Below, piece after piece: positions 1 through 7,102 of a stretch of DNA of 9,455 nucleotides. Source of the stretch: Alphaproteobacteria bacterium (GTDB taxonomy: Bacteria; Pseudomonadota; Alphaproteobacteria; ATCC43930; CGMCC-115725); the NCBI GenBank assembly GCA_005888515.1, contig VAZR01000238.1, positions 1-9,455 of the forward strand, given 5' to 3'. The notes below the pieces were generated by a model that did not search any database, was not told where the DNA came from, and worked only from the letters and a program-made list of their open reading frames with translations. The stretch's first letter is position 1. Each line of letters begins with the position of its first letter. Both the position numbers and the translations under genes were made by a program.

Positions 1-77
1 AATCCGTCATCGCCCACCAACCGCCTCACGCCGAGCATCCCGGCATCAGCCGACAGCCATCAACAAAGCCTGTACAT

Positions 78-105
78 GATCGCTCGCTCGCCGAGCGTCG
101 CGATC
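78..105. repeat. Imperfect hairpin in upstream non-coding DNA
   Basis: GATCGC (78-83) pairs with GCGATC (100-105), and inside it CGCTC (85-89) pairs with GAGCG (93-97), leaving a small loop and a 1/2-base internal bulge. That makes about 11 base pairs in total. No T-run follows, so it is not a typical intrinsic terminator. It may be the remnant of a 3' end signal of the gene to the left, or chance in GC-rich sequence. Confidence 0.3.
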
Positions 106-195
106 GGTCGTCGCCACGCATTGCACGTCGACGCACGCCGATCATCGCGACGGGTCAACGCATTGCTGATCTCGGGAATGCGACCGGGGAGTTGC

Positions 196-224
196 TTGAC
201 ACCCCCCGAGCGCCTAGCTAGGAG
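196..224 (+). promoter_or_regulatory. Probable promoter for tRNA-Asp
   Basis: A perfect TTGACA lies at 196-201, with GCTA at 217-220 inside the palindrome CCTAGCTAGG (213-222). This resembles the alphaproteobacterial (Caulobacter-type) housekeeping pattern TTGAC-S, 10-14 bases, GCTANAWC, with a 14-base spacer when counted that way, although the right half of the -10 box matches poorly. It ends about 24 bases before the mature tRNA, a sensible distance for a tRNA promoter. The assignment is inferred from motif and position only. Confidence 0.45.
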
Positions 225-247
225 GTGTCGCCGCGATCGCGCGTCGC

Positions 248-324
<77 letters not shown>

Positions 325-440
325 TCGATCACCCCAGGAAACCCTTGACATCCAAGGAGTTCGTGAGGAGATCGCGGGCGTTAGTTACGAAGTTCACGTT
401 TCAGAAGATCACGTAGTCAGGCGATTTTCAGTCGGGAGCG
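325..440 (+). promoter_or_regulatory. Leader between tRNA-Asp and nuoA; possible -35 box
   Basis: This 116-base stretch is where a dedicated nuo promoter would be expected. A perfect TTGACA sits at 345-350, but the sequence 17 bases on (GAGATC, 368-373) is a poor -10 box and no GCTA-type box appears at a suitable distance. No intrinsic terminator is visible after the tRNA. The operon may therefore be read from a weak promoter here, from the tRNA promoter, or from an activator-dependent promoter that I cannot recognise. Confidence 0.3.
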
Positions 441-806
441 ATGGAAGGCCTCCTCAGCGAGTATTTCCCGATCCTGGTGTTTCTCGCGATCGCCGGCGCG
501 ATCGCGGTGGCGATGGTCGGCGCCTCGTTTCTGCTCGCCCGTCAGCAGCCCAATTCCGAGAAGCTCTCGCCGTACGAATGCGGCTTTGAGCCGTTCGAAG
601 ACGCGCGGATGCGCTTCGATGTGCGCTATTACCTCGTCGCGATCCTGTTCATTATTTTCGATCTGGAGGTCGCGTTCCTATTCCCGTGGGCGGTCTCGCT
701 CGGCGATATCGGGCTGTTCGGTTTCTGGTCGATGGTCGTGTTCCTCGGGGTGCTGACGATCGGCTTCATCTATGAATGGATGAAAGGCGCCCTCGAATGG
801 GAGTGA
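441..806 (+). CDS. nuoA: NADH-quinone oxidoreductase subunit A (NuoA)
   Basis: This 121-residue membrane subunit of complex I is the homologue of mitochondrial ND3 and sits where the hydrophilic and membrane arms meet. Three hydrophobic segments are visible at about residues 8-33, 63-84 and 91-113. The family signature is present: SPYECGFEPF (43-52) in the long loop, with the conserved Cys47, followed by ARMRFDVRYYLVAILFIIFD and LEVAFLFPWAV. The length is normal. The start at 441 is forced: an in-frame stop at 414-416 has no other start after it, and the protein N-terminus matches the family. GGGAG (434-438) precedes the ATG by only two bases, an unusually short spacing. The end overlaps nuoB by 10 bases. 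Confidence 0.96.
   Translation: MEGLLSEYFPILVFLAIAGAIAVAMVGASFLLARQQPNSEKLSPYECGFEPFEDARMRFDVRYYLVAILFIIFDLEVAFLFPWAVSLGDIGLFGFWSMVVFLGVLTIGFIYEWMKGALEWE
782..787 (+). promoter_or_regulatory. Ribosome binding site that fixes the nuoB start
   Basis: GAAAGG lies nine bases before the ATG at 797 and inside the end of nuoA. It supports 797 over the upstream in-frame ATG at 776, which would add seven residues (MDERRPR) not expected in the family. Confidence 0.5.
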
Positions 807-1339
807 TCGACACGCCCAATCGGGTTATCTCGCCGGGGCCTGAACAGGATCTGCTGCTGCGCGCCGCGACCGAGGAGATCCAGGATCGCGGTTTTATCGT
901 CTCGACCGTTGATGCGCTGGTCAATTGGGCACGCAGCGGCTCCCTATGGCCGATGACTTTCGGACTGGCCTGCTGTGCCGTCGAGATGATGCATACCGGC
1001 GCTAGCCGCTACGACCTCGACCGCTTCGGAGTGGTGTTCCGGCCGAGCCCGCGCCAATCGGACGTGATGATCGTCGCCGGCACGCTGTGCAACAAGATGG
1101 CGCCGGCGTTACGCAAGGTCTACGACCAGATGGCCGAGCCGCGCTGGGTCATCTCGATGGGCTCCTGCGCCAATGGCGGCGGCTATTACCATTATTCCTA
1201 TTCGGTCGTGCGGGGCTGCGATCGGATCGTGCCGGTCGACATCTACGTGCCGGGGTGCCCGCCGACGGCGGAGGCGCTGCTCTACGGCGTGCTGCTATTG
1301 CAGAAGAAGATCAAGCGCTCCCGCAATTTTCAGCGTTGA
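797..1339 (+). CDS. nuoB: NADH-quinone oxidoreductase subunit B (NuoB), N2 cluster
   Basis: NuoB (PSST/Nqo6 homologue, 180 residues) carries 4Fe-4S cluster N2, the last iron-sulphur centre before quinone, in the connecting module at the membrane interface. All four N2 ligands are present: the tandem Cys59-Cys60 in GLACCAVEMM, Cys124 in SMGSCANGGGYYHYSYSV, and Cys154 in VPGCPPTAEALLYG. The strongly conserved run NKMAPALRKVYDQM is at 99-112. A further cysteine, Cys98 (AGTLCNKM), sits where many homologues have threonine. The ATG at 797 is chosen because the family usually begins close to here and an SD-like GAAAGG lies upstream; the frame stays open to an ATG at 776. It overlaps nuoA by 10 bases and ends 8 bases before nuoC. 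Confidence 0.97.
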   Translation: MGVIDTPNRVISPGPEQDLLLRAATEEIQDRGFIVSTVDALVNWARSGSLWPMTFGLACCAVEMMHTGASRYDLDRFGVVFRPSPRQSDVMIVAGTLCNKMAPALRKVYDQMAEPRWVISMGSCANGGGYYHYSYSVVRGCDRIVPVDIYVPGCPPTAEALLYGVLLLQKKIKRSRNFQR

Positions 1340-1347
1340 CCGCCGCG

Positions 1348-1980
1348 ATGGACGAAAAGCTCAAGGCTCTGGCCGAATACGTCTCGGCGGCGCTGTCCGG
1401 CACGGTGCTGTCGAGCGATATCCGCCATGGCGAATTGACCTGCCGTATCAAGCGAGAGGATATCGTCCGCGTTCTCGGATTTCTGCGCGACGACCCGAAA
1501 TGCCGCTTCAATTTGCTGTGCGATCTGTGTGGCGTCGACTACCCCGACCGGCCGCAGCGCTTCGAGGTCGTCTATAACCTGTTGAGCATGAGCCTCAACC
1601 AGCGCATCCGCGTCACGCTCGAAACCGATGAGGAACACCCGGTGCCGTCCGTTACCGGCCTCTATAGCTGCGCCGGCTGGTGGGAGCGCGAGGCGTGGGA
1701 TCTGTTCGGCATCTTCTTCAGCGACAATCCCGATCTGCGCCGGATCTTGACCGATTACGGGTTCGACGGGCATCCGCTGCGGAAGGATTTCCCGCTGACC
1801 GGCTTTGTCGAACTGAAATACGACGAGGATCAGAAGCGGGTTGTCTACGAGCCGGTTCGGTTGAAGCAGGAATTCCGCAGTTTCGACTTCATCTCGCCCT
1901 GGGAGGGCATGGACAAAATTCTCCCAGGTGACGAGAAGGCGTCGGGCCCCGATGAGGCGCCGGCCGGAGGTGCGGCATGA
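1348..1980 (+). CDS. nuoC: NADH-quinone oxidoreductase subunit C (NuoC, 30 kDa)
   Basis: NuoC (210 residues; mitochondrial 30-kDa subunit homologue) is a cofactor-free scaffold of the connecting module, packed against NuoD. The family signature is clear: WEREAWDLFG (112-121), then PDLRRILTDYGFDGHPLRKD (128-147) and FPLTG (148-152), followed by the conserved tail with QKRVVYEPV (162-170) and FDFISPWEGM (179-188). It is separate from nuoD, unlike the nuoCD fusion of enterobacteria. The ATG at 1348 fits the family N-terminus. The frame is open well upstream (to 1087), but that part is a shadow of nuoB. No good ribosome binding site is seen, so coupling to nuoB termination 8 bases earlier is likely. 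The end overlaps nuoD in ATGA. Confidence 0.96.
   Translation: MDEKLKALAEYVSAALSGTVLSSDIRHGELTCRIKREDIVRVLGFLRDDPKCRFNLLCDLCGVDYPDRPQRFEVVYNLLSMSLNQRIRVTLETDEEHPVPSVTGLYSCAGWWEREAWDLFGIFFSDNPDLRRILTDYGFDGHPLRKDFPLTGFVELKYDEDQKRVVYEPVRLKQEFRSFDFISPWEGMDKILPGDEKASGPDEAPAGGAA
1966..1970 (+). promoter_or_regulatory. Ribosome binding site of nuoD
   Basis: GGAGG lies six bases before the nuoD ATG at 1977, inside the end of nuoC. It is the best-placed Shine-Dalgarno sequence in the window and confirms the ATGA overlap start. Confidence 0.75.
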
Positions 1981-3197
1981 GCGACCAGCCGGTCATGCCG
2001 GCGGCGGAAAGCGAGCTGGCCGGCGCGCCGCAGATCCACAATTTCACGATGAATTTCGGGCCGCAGCACCCGGCGGCGCACGGCGTGATGCGGCTGGTGC
2101 TCGAGATGGACGGCGAGGTCATCGAACGCGCCGACCCGCATATCGGCCTGTTACACCGCGGCACCGAGAAGCTGATCGAATATAAGACGTATCTGCAAGC
2201 AATCCCCTATTTCGACCGGCTCGATTACGTCGCGCCGATGTGCCAGGAGCACGCCTTCGCGCTGGCGGTCGAAAAGCTGATGGGGATCGAGCCGCCGCCG
2301 CGCGCCAAATACATCCGCGTGCTGTTCGCCGAGATCACCCGTATCCTCAACCATCTGCTGAACATCTGCGCCTTTGGGCTCGATGTCGGCGCGATCACGC
2401 CGTTCCTCTGGGGTTTTGAGGAACGCGAAAGGCTGATGGAGTTTTACGAGCGCGTTTCCGGCGCGCGCCTGCATGCCAATTATTTCCGGCCGGGCGGGGT
2501 GCATATGGATCTGCCGGCCGGGTTGGCCGACGACATCGTGGCATTCTGCGATAGCTTCCCGAAGACGATCGACGATATCGAAAGACTGCTGACCGACAAC
2601 CGCATCTTCAAGCAGCGCACCGTCAATATTGGCGTCGTTAGCGCCAAGGATGCAGCCGATTGGGGTTTCACCGGCCCGATGCTGCGCGGTTCGGGAATCG
2701 CGTGGGATTTGCGCCGGGCGCAACCGTACGACGCCTACGACAAAATGGATTTCGACGTGCCGGTGGGACGCAACGGCGACTGCTGGGAACGCTACCTCGT
2801 GCGCGTCGAGGAGATGCGGCAGTCATTGCGCATCATCCGCCAGGCGCTGGAGCAGATGCCGGCCGGGCCGGTCAAGGTCAATGACCGCAAGGTGGCGCCG
2901 CCGCCGCGCGCCGAGATGAAGCAATCGATGGAAGCACTGATCCATCATTTCAAGCTCTACACCGAGGGCTACCACGTCCCGGCCGGCGAGACCTACACGG
3001 CGGTCGAGGCGCCGAAAGGCGAGTTCGGCGTCTACCTCGTATCGGACGGCACCAACCGGCCGTATCGCTGCAAGATCCGCGCGCCGGGCTTCGCGATGCT
3101 GCAAGCGATCGAGTTCATGTCGCGAGGCCACATGTTGGCCGATCTCGTGGCGATCATCGGCTCGATGGACATCGTCTTCGGCGAGATCGACCGGTGA
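1977..3197 (+). CDS. nuoD: NADH-quinone oxidoreductase subunit D (NuoD, 49 kDa)
   Basis: NuoD (406 residues; 49-kDa homologue, related to the large subunit of NiFe hydrogenases) forms the quinone-reduction site together with NuoB. Visible hallmarks are GPQHPAAHGVMRLVLEMDGE (28-47) with His31 and His35, then DPHIGLLHRGTEKLIEYKTY (53-72) and LQAIPYFDRLDYV (73-85). By alignment from memory with the bovine subunit, His35 and Tyr84 correspond to the His and Tyr that line the quinone head-group pocket. The C-terminus SRGHMLADLVAIIGSMDIVF plus GEIDR is the usual family ending, so the gene is complete. The ATG overlaps the nuoC stop by four bases (ATGA), and GTGA at 3194-3197 joins it to nuoE, which implies translational coupling on both sides. 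Confidence 0.98.
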   Translation: MSDQPVMPAAESELAGAPQIHNFTMNFGPQHPAAHGVMRLVLEMDGEVIERADPHIGLLHRGTEKLIEYKTYLQAIPYFDRLDYVAPMCQEHAFALAVEKLMGIEPPPRAKYIRVLFAEITRILNHLLNICAFGLDVGAITPFLWGFEERERLMEFYERVSGARLHANYFRPGGVHMDLPAGLADDIVAFCDSFPKTIDDIERLLTDNRIFKQRTVNIGVVSAKDAADWGFTGPMLRGSGIAWDLRRAQPYDAYDKMDFDVPVGRNGDCWERYLVRVEEMRQSLRIIRQALEQMPAGPVKVNDRKVAPPPRAEMKQSMEALIHHFKLYTEGYHVPAGETYTAVEAPKGEFGVYLVSDGTNRPYRCKIRAPGFAMLQAIEFMSRGHMLADLVAIIGSMDIVFGEIDR

Positions 3198-3838
3198 ATA
3201 CGACCGAGGGTACGCCGGTCGCGCAGCCCGAGCGCTTTGAGTTCACGCCCGAGAACCTCGATCGTGCACGGGCCCATATCGCCAAATACCCGGCCGGCCG
3301 CCAGGCCAGCGCCGTTCTGCCATTGCTTGACTTGGCGCAGCGGCAGATGGGCGGCTGGGTGCCGCGCGTGGCGATGGATTATGTTGCCGGCCTGCTCGGC
3401 ATGGCGTCGATCCGGGTTTACGAAGTCGCCACCTTCTACACGATGTTCAATCTGCGGCCGGTTGGGCGCTATCTGCTGCAGGCCTGCACGACGACCCCGT
3501 GCTGGCTGCGCGGCTCGGACGAAGTGGTCGCGGCCTGCGAGAGAAAACTCGGCATCGCGATGGGCGGCACGACGGAGGACGGGTTGTTCACCCTTGTCGA
3601 GGTCGAGTGTCTCGGCGCCTGCGTCAACGCGCCGATCCTGCAGGTCAACGATGATTTCTACGAGGATCTCGACGGGCCGGCGACCGAGGCCTTGCTGGAT
3701 GCGTTCCGGGCCGGTTCGGCGCCGCCGCCCGGCTCGGTAATCGGGCGCCACGGTTCGGCGCCGATCAAGGGAAAGACCACGTTGACCGAAGCGCCAGGCG
3801 CCGCAGCTCCTGGCGGAGGTGCCGACGATGCTGGCTGA
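3194..3838 (+). CDS. nuoE: NADH-quinone oxidoreductase subunit E (NuoE, 24 kDa), GTG start
   Basis: NuoE (214 residues; 24-kDa homologue) belongs to the NADH-dehydrogenase module and holds the 2Fe-2S cluster N1a in a thioredoxin-like fold. The four ligands are Cys98 and Cys103 (ACTTTPC) and Cys139 and Cys143 (ECLGAC). The N-terminal helical region and the conserved VYEVATFYTMFNLRPVGRY (75-93) are intact. The start is GTG at 3194, overlapping the nuoD stop in GTGA; no ATG lies close enough downstream to give a complete domain. The Gly/Ala/Pro-rich tail after about residue 172 is low-complexity and variable in relatives. The 3' end overlaps nuoF by 11 bases and contains the nuoF ribosome binding site. 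Confidence 0.96.
   Translation: MNTTEGTPVAQPERFEFTPENLDRARAHIAKYPAGRQASAVLPLLDLAQRQMGGWVPRVAMDYVAGLLGMASIRVYEVATFYTMFNLRPVGRYLLQACTTTPCWLRGSDEVVAACERKLGIAMGGTTEDGLFTLVEVECLGACVNAPILQVNDDFYEDLDGPATEALLDAFRAGSAPPPGSVIGRHGSAPIKGKTTLTEAPGAAAPGGGADDAG
3815..3819 (+). promoter_or_regulatory. Ribosome binding site that fixes the nuoF start
   Basis: GGAGG lies eight bases before the ATG at 3828, inside nuoE. It supports 3828 over the in-frame GTG at 3819, which overlaps this site and would give a non-family N-terminus. Confidence 0.7.
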
Positions 3839-4568
3839 CCGCGACCGGGTCTTCACCAACCTCTACGGCGATGGCGATTGGCGGCTTGCCGGCGCCCGCC
3901 GTAGGGGCGATTGGGACGGCACTCGCGACGTGATCCTCAAAGGCCGCGACTGGATCGTCAACGAGGTCAAAGAGTCCGGGCTGCGCGGCCGCGGCGGCGC
4001 CGGTTTCCCGGCCGGGCTCAAATGGTCGTTCATGCCGAAGGAGAGCGACCGGCCGACCTACCTCGTCGTCAATGCCGATGAGAGCGAGCCGGGCACCTGC
4101 AAAGATCGCGACATCCTGCGTAACGACCCGCACAAATTGCTGGAGGGCTGCCTGCTGGCCGGCGTCGGCATGGGGGCGGGCGCCTGCTACATCTATATCC
4201 GCGGTGAATTCTATAACGAGGCGCAGCACCTCCAGACCGCGATCGAGGAGGCCTATGCGGCCGGCCTGATCGGCAAGAATGCCTGCGGCTCCGGCTATGA
4301 TTACGAGATCTACCTGCACCGCGGCGCCGGCGCCTACATATGCGGCGAAGAAACCGGCCTGCTGGAAAGCCTCGAGGGCAAAAAGGGCCAGCCCCGCCTG
4401 AAACCGCCTTTTCCGGCAGCCGTGGGCCTTTATGGTTGTCCGACCACCGTCAACAATGTCGAGACCATCGCGACCGCGCCTGCCATCCTGAAGCGAGGAG
4501 GAGATGGGCATCCCGATGCGAGAGCTGATCGAGCGGCATGCCGGCGGCGTGCGCGGCGGCTGGGATAA
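3828..4568 (+). pseudogene. nuoF: NuoF 5' part (FMN/NADH domain), frame-broken
   Basis: NuoF (51-kDa homologue) oxidises NADH through FMN and normally has about 430 residues. Here the first 223 residues are intact: GLRGRGGAGFPAGLKW (51-66, glycine-rich NADH/FMN site), VNADESEPGTCKDRDIL (81-97), GAGAYICGEETGLLESLEGK (167-186) and GLYGCPTTVNNVETIA (200-215). Family sequence stops after APAILKR. The frame then reads out-of-phase residues (GGDGHPDARAD and on) to a TAA at 4566-4568, giving 246 residues. The rest of NuoF follows in the +1 frame from about 4495. Compared with the family, about 31 codons leading into the SLBB domain are absent, so a single base slip would not restore the protein. This part alone cannot hold cluster N3. 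It is either a real loss-of-function deletion or an assembly error. The start at 3828 follows GGAGG. Confidence 0.85.
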
Positions 4569-5022
4569 TCTGCTCGCGGTGATCCCCGGCGGTTCCTCGA
4601 CGCCGTGCCTGCCGGCGCCGGTCTGCGAAAAGGTGCTGATGGATTTCGACAGCCTGGTCGCCGAGAAGAGCGGGCTCGGCACCGCCGCGCTGATCGTCAT
4701 GGATAAATCCACCGATATCGTGCGGGCGATCGCGCGGCTGTCGCAGTTCTACAAGCACGAGAGCTGCGGCCAGTGCACGCCGTGCCGCGAGGGGCTGGGC
4801 TGGGTGTGGCGGGTCATGGAGCGGATGGTCGCCGGCAACGCCGCGGTCGCCGAGCTCGACATGCTGTACGACGTGACGAAGGAGATCGAGGGCCACACGA
4901 TCTGCGCGCTGGCGGACGGCGCCGCCTGGCCGGTGCAGGGGCTCATTCGCCATTTCCGGCCCGAAATGGAGCGGCGCATCGAAGAGTACCGCGGCGCCGC
5001 CGTGCGCCGCGCCGCGGATTGA
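4504..5022 (+). pseudogene. nuoF: NuoF 3' part (SLBB remainder and N3 cluster domain)
   Basis: This is the continuation of nuoF in a different frame, 172 residues from the ATG at 4504. It begins within the SLBB region (MGIPMRELIERHAGGVRGGW, then DNLLAVIPGGSS) and includes the helical iron-sulphur domain. The N3 4Fe-4S ligands are all present: Cys88, Cys91 and Cys94 in SCGQCTPCREG, and Cys134 in HTICALAD. The C-terminus with GLIRHFRPEMERRIEEY is family-like. The purine run AGGAGG (4496-4501) sits two bases before the ATG and could act as a Shine-Dalgarno sequence, but this run more likely encodes the Glu-Glu-Glu that precedes MGIP in intact homologues. If translated alone it lacks the NADH and FMN sites. 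It ends 10 bases before nuoG. Confidence 0.85.
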
Positions 5023-5032
5023 GGCAGCACCC

Positions 5033-7102
5033 ATGCCGAAAGTGACGATAGACGGGCAGGAGATCGAGGTCGCACCGGGCACGACGATCCTGCAGGCCTG
5101 TCAGCAGGCCGGGGTCGAGGTGCCGCATTTCTGCTATCACGAGCGGCTGATGATCGCCGGCAACTGCCGGATGTGCCTGGTCGAGGTCGAGAAATCGCCA
5201 AAGCCGGTGGCGTCCTGTGCGATGCCGGTCGCCGACGGCAATGTCATCCACACCCAATCTCCGACTGCGATCAAGGCGCGCCGCGGCGTCATGGAGATGC
5301 TGCTGATCAATCACCCGCTCGATTGCCCGATCTGCGATCAGGGGGGCGAGTGCGATCTGCAGGACCAGGCGATGGCCTACGGTTTTGACCGCGGCCGCTT
5401 CGAGGAGAACAAGCGCGCGGTGCGCGACAAGGATTTCGGTCCCTTGGTCGCGACCAGCATGAACCGCTGCATCCATTGCACCCGCTGCATCCGTTTTCTG
5501 ACCGAGATCGCCGGGGTCGAGGAGCTTGGCGCGACCGGGCGCGGCGAGGCGATGGAGATCACGACTTATGTCGAAAAGGCGCTCGGCTCCGAGCTGTCGG
5601 CCAACATCATCGATCTGTGCCCAGTCGGGGCGCTGACCTCAAAGCCCTATTCATACGTCGCCCGCCCTTGGGAATTGCGCAAAACCGAGTCGGTCGACGT
5701 GCTCGACGCGGTCGGCAGCAACATCCGTATCGACTCACGCGGCGCGCAGATCCTGCGCGTGCTGCCGCGCCTGCATGAGGACATCAACGAGGAGTGGATC
5801 TCGGACAAGACCCGCTTCGCGATCGACGGCTTGGTACGGCGCCGGCTCGACCGGCCCTACATCCGACGCAATGGCAAGCTGGTCGAAGCGGAATGGCAGG
5901 AGGCCCTCGATCTCGTCGCCGATCGGCTGAAGGGTGTGCCGGGCGAGCGGATCGCCGCGATCGCCGGCGATCTTTGCGATGCCGAGGCGATGTACGCGCT
6001 GAAAGAATTGCTGACCGGGCTCGGCGCGACGAGTTTCGATTGCCGCCAGGACGGCGCCCGGCTCGATCCGGGGTGCCGCGCCGGCTATCTGTTCAACACG
6101 ACGATCGCCGGCATCGAGCAGGCCGACGCCTGTCTGCTCGTCGGCACCAATCCGCGCTGGGAAGCGGCGCTCGTCAATGCGCGGCTGCGAAAGCGCTATC
6201 TGCGCGGCGGCTTCCGGGTCGCGGCGATCGGCCCGGCGCCCGATCTGACCTTCCCGGTCGAACGGCTCGGCGACGGCGGCGAGGCGTTGAATGCGTTGGT
6301 CCGTGGCGAAGGACCCTCGGCCGAGGTGTTGCGCGCTGCCAAGGCGCCGATGATCATCTTGGGGCAGGGTGCGCTCGCACGCGCCGACAGCGCTCGCGTT
6401 TTGGGCGCCGGGCGAGCAATCGCCGAGACATTCGGCATGGTGCGTCCGGACTGGAACGGCTTCAACGTGCTGCACTGCGCGGCGGCGCGGGTCGGCGGTC
6501 TCGATCTCGGTTTCGTGCCCGGGCCGGGCGGCCGCGATGTCGCCGGCATCATGGAAGCCTGCCGCTCTGGCGCGATCGAAATCCTCTATCTGCTTGGCGC
6601 CGACGAAATCGATCTGTCGGATATCGGCTCGGCCTTTGTGGTCTATCAGGGCCACCACGGCGACCGTGGTGCGGCCCGAGCCGATGTCGTATTGCCGGGC
6701 GCCGCCTATACCGAGAAGGACGCCACCTACGTCAACACGGAGGGCCGGGTGCAGCTCGGCCGCAAAGCGGTGTTCCCGCCGGGCCGGGCACGCGAGGATT
6801 GGGCGATCCTGCGGGCATTGTCGGGGGTGCTTGGCCGGCCATTGCATTTCGACTCGCTGTCGGAACTGCGCCATCATATGCGCGCGGCGTATCCGGTGTT
6901 CGGCGAGATCGACCACATCGTGCCGGCTGAATGGGGCATGTTCGGCGAGGCGGGGCCGGTCGGCCCTGAGCCCTTCACCTACCCGATCGCCGATTTTTAC
7001 CGCACCGACCCGATCAGCCGCGCCAGTGCGACGATGGCACAGTGCAGCGAGCGGTTCGGCGGCCGCTCCGACGCCGCGCCGCGGACCGGTACGCATGGCT
7101 AG
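5033..7102 (+). CDS. nuoG: NADH-quinone oxidoreductase subunit G (NuoG, 75 kDa)
   Basis: NuoG (689 residues; 75-kDa homologue) passes electrons from NuoF toward the connecting module. The N-terminal ferredoxin-like domain has N1b ligands Cys34, Cys45, Cys48 and Cys62. The next segment has N5 ligands His94, Cys98, Cys101 and Cys107 (HPLDCPICDQGGEC). The N4 ligands are Cys146, Cys149, Cys152 and Cys196 (CIHCTRC and DLCPVGAL). The extra N7 cluster cysteines found in E. coli and Thermus are absent from the region after residue 220, as in mitochondria. The remaining C-terminal part is the degenerate molybdopterin-oxidoreductase-like domain. The length is normal. The ATG at 5033 is preceded by GAGG (5021-5024) at the end of nuoF. 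The 3' end overlaps nuoH by 8 bases. Confidence 0.97.
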   Translation: MPKVTIDGQEIEVAPGTTILQACQQAGVEVPHFCYHERLMIAGNCRMCLVEVEKSPKPVASCAMPVADGNVIHTQSPTAIKARRGVMEMLLINHPLDCPICDQGGECDLQDQAMAYGFDRGRFEENKRAVRDKDFGPLVATSMNRCIHCTRCIRFLTEIAGVEELGATGRGEAMEITTYVEKALGSELSANIIDLCPVGALTSKPYSYVARPWELRKTESVDVLDAVGSNIRIDSRGAQILRVLPRLHEDINEEWISDKTRFAIDGLVRRRLDRPYIRRNGKLVEAEWQEALDLVADRLKGVPGERIAAIAGDLCDAEAMYALKELLTGLGATSFDCRQDGARLDPGCRAGYLFNTTIAGIEQADACLLVGTNPRWEAALVNARLRKRYLRGGFRVAAIGPAPDLTFPVERLGDGGEALNALVRGEGPSAEVLRAAKAPMIILGQGALARADSARVLGAGRAIAETFGMVRPDWNGFNVLHCAAARVGGLDLGFVPGPGGRDVAGIMEACRSGAIEILYLLGADEIDLSDIGSAFVVYQGHHGDRGAARADVVLPGAAYTEKDATYVNTEGRVQLGRKAVFPPGRAREDWAILRALSGVLGRPLHFDSLSELRHHMRAAYPVFGEIDHIVPAEWGMFGEAGPVGPEPFTYPIADFYRTDPISRASATMAQCSERFGGRSDAAPRTGTHG

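Larger units (their letters stand above)
1..247. other. Non-coding region upstream of tRNA-Asp
   Basis: No convincing gene is visible on either strand in this stretch. The one open frame (76-270, +) encodes an Arg- and Ser-rich composition with no recognisable motif and runs into the tRNA, so I treat it as chance in GC-rich DNA. The region contains a hairpin at 78-105 and a promoter-like element at 196-224, listed separately. The gene to the left of the window is not visible. Confidence 0.6.

Noticed and set aside
116..166. Nine-base direct repeat ACGCATTGC (116-124 and 158-166)
   Set aside because: It is a single short match with no further copies or symmetry nearby, which is within chance for this composition.
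363..416. Small GTG-start frame of 17 codons after AAGGAG (354-359), a possible nuo leader peptide
   Set aside because: The spacing of three bases is too short for a good ribosome binding site. The sequence (VRRSRALVTKFTFQKIT) has no regulatory codon run and no attenuator hairpin follows, so it is most likely chance.
4491..4506. Programmed ribosomal frameshifting in nuoF
   Set aside because: A +1 shift at the GAG repeat would join the two frames, but about 31 conserved residues would still be missing. A deletion or assembly error explains both facts.
3765..4712. 315-codon minus-strand frame opposite nuoE and nuoF
   Set aside because: It is antisense to NuoF-like sequence in both frames and has no recognisable domain. 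It runs across the nuoF junction only because neither side has a stop in that frame.
6369..7094. A possible 242-residue N-terminal extension of NuoH
   Set aside because: The frame is open, but the residues are an out-of-frame reading of nuoG, rich in Arg, Ser and Cys. NuoH family similarity begins exactly at the ATG at 7095.
5735..7096. 453-codon open frame on the minus strand opposite nuoG
   Set aside because: It lies wholly antisense to a well-supported nuoG, has Arg/Ala-rich composition typical of GC-rich shadow frames, and shows no recognisable domain.
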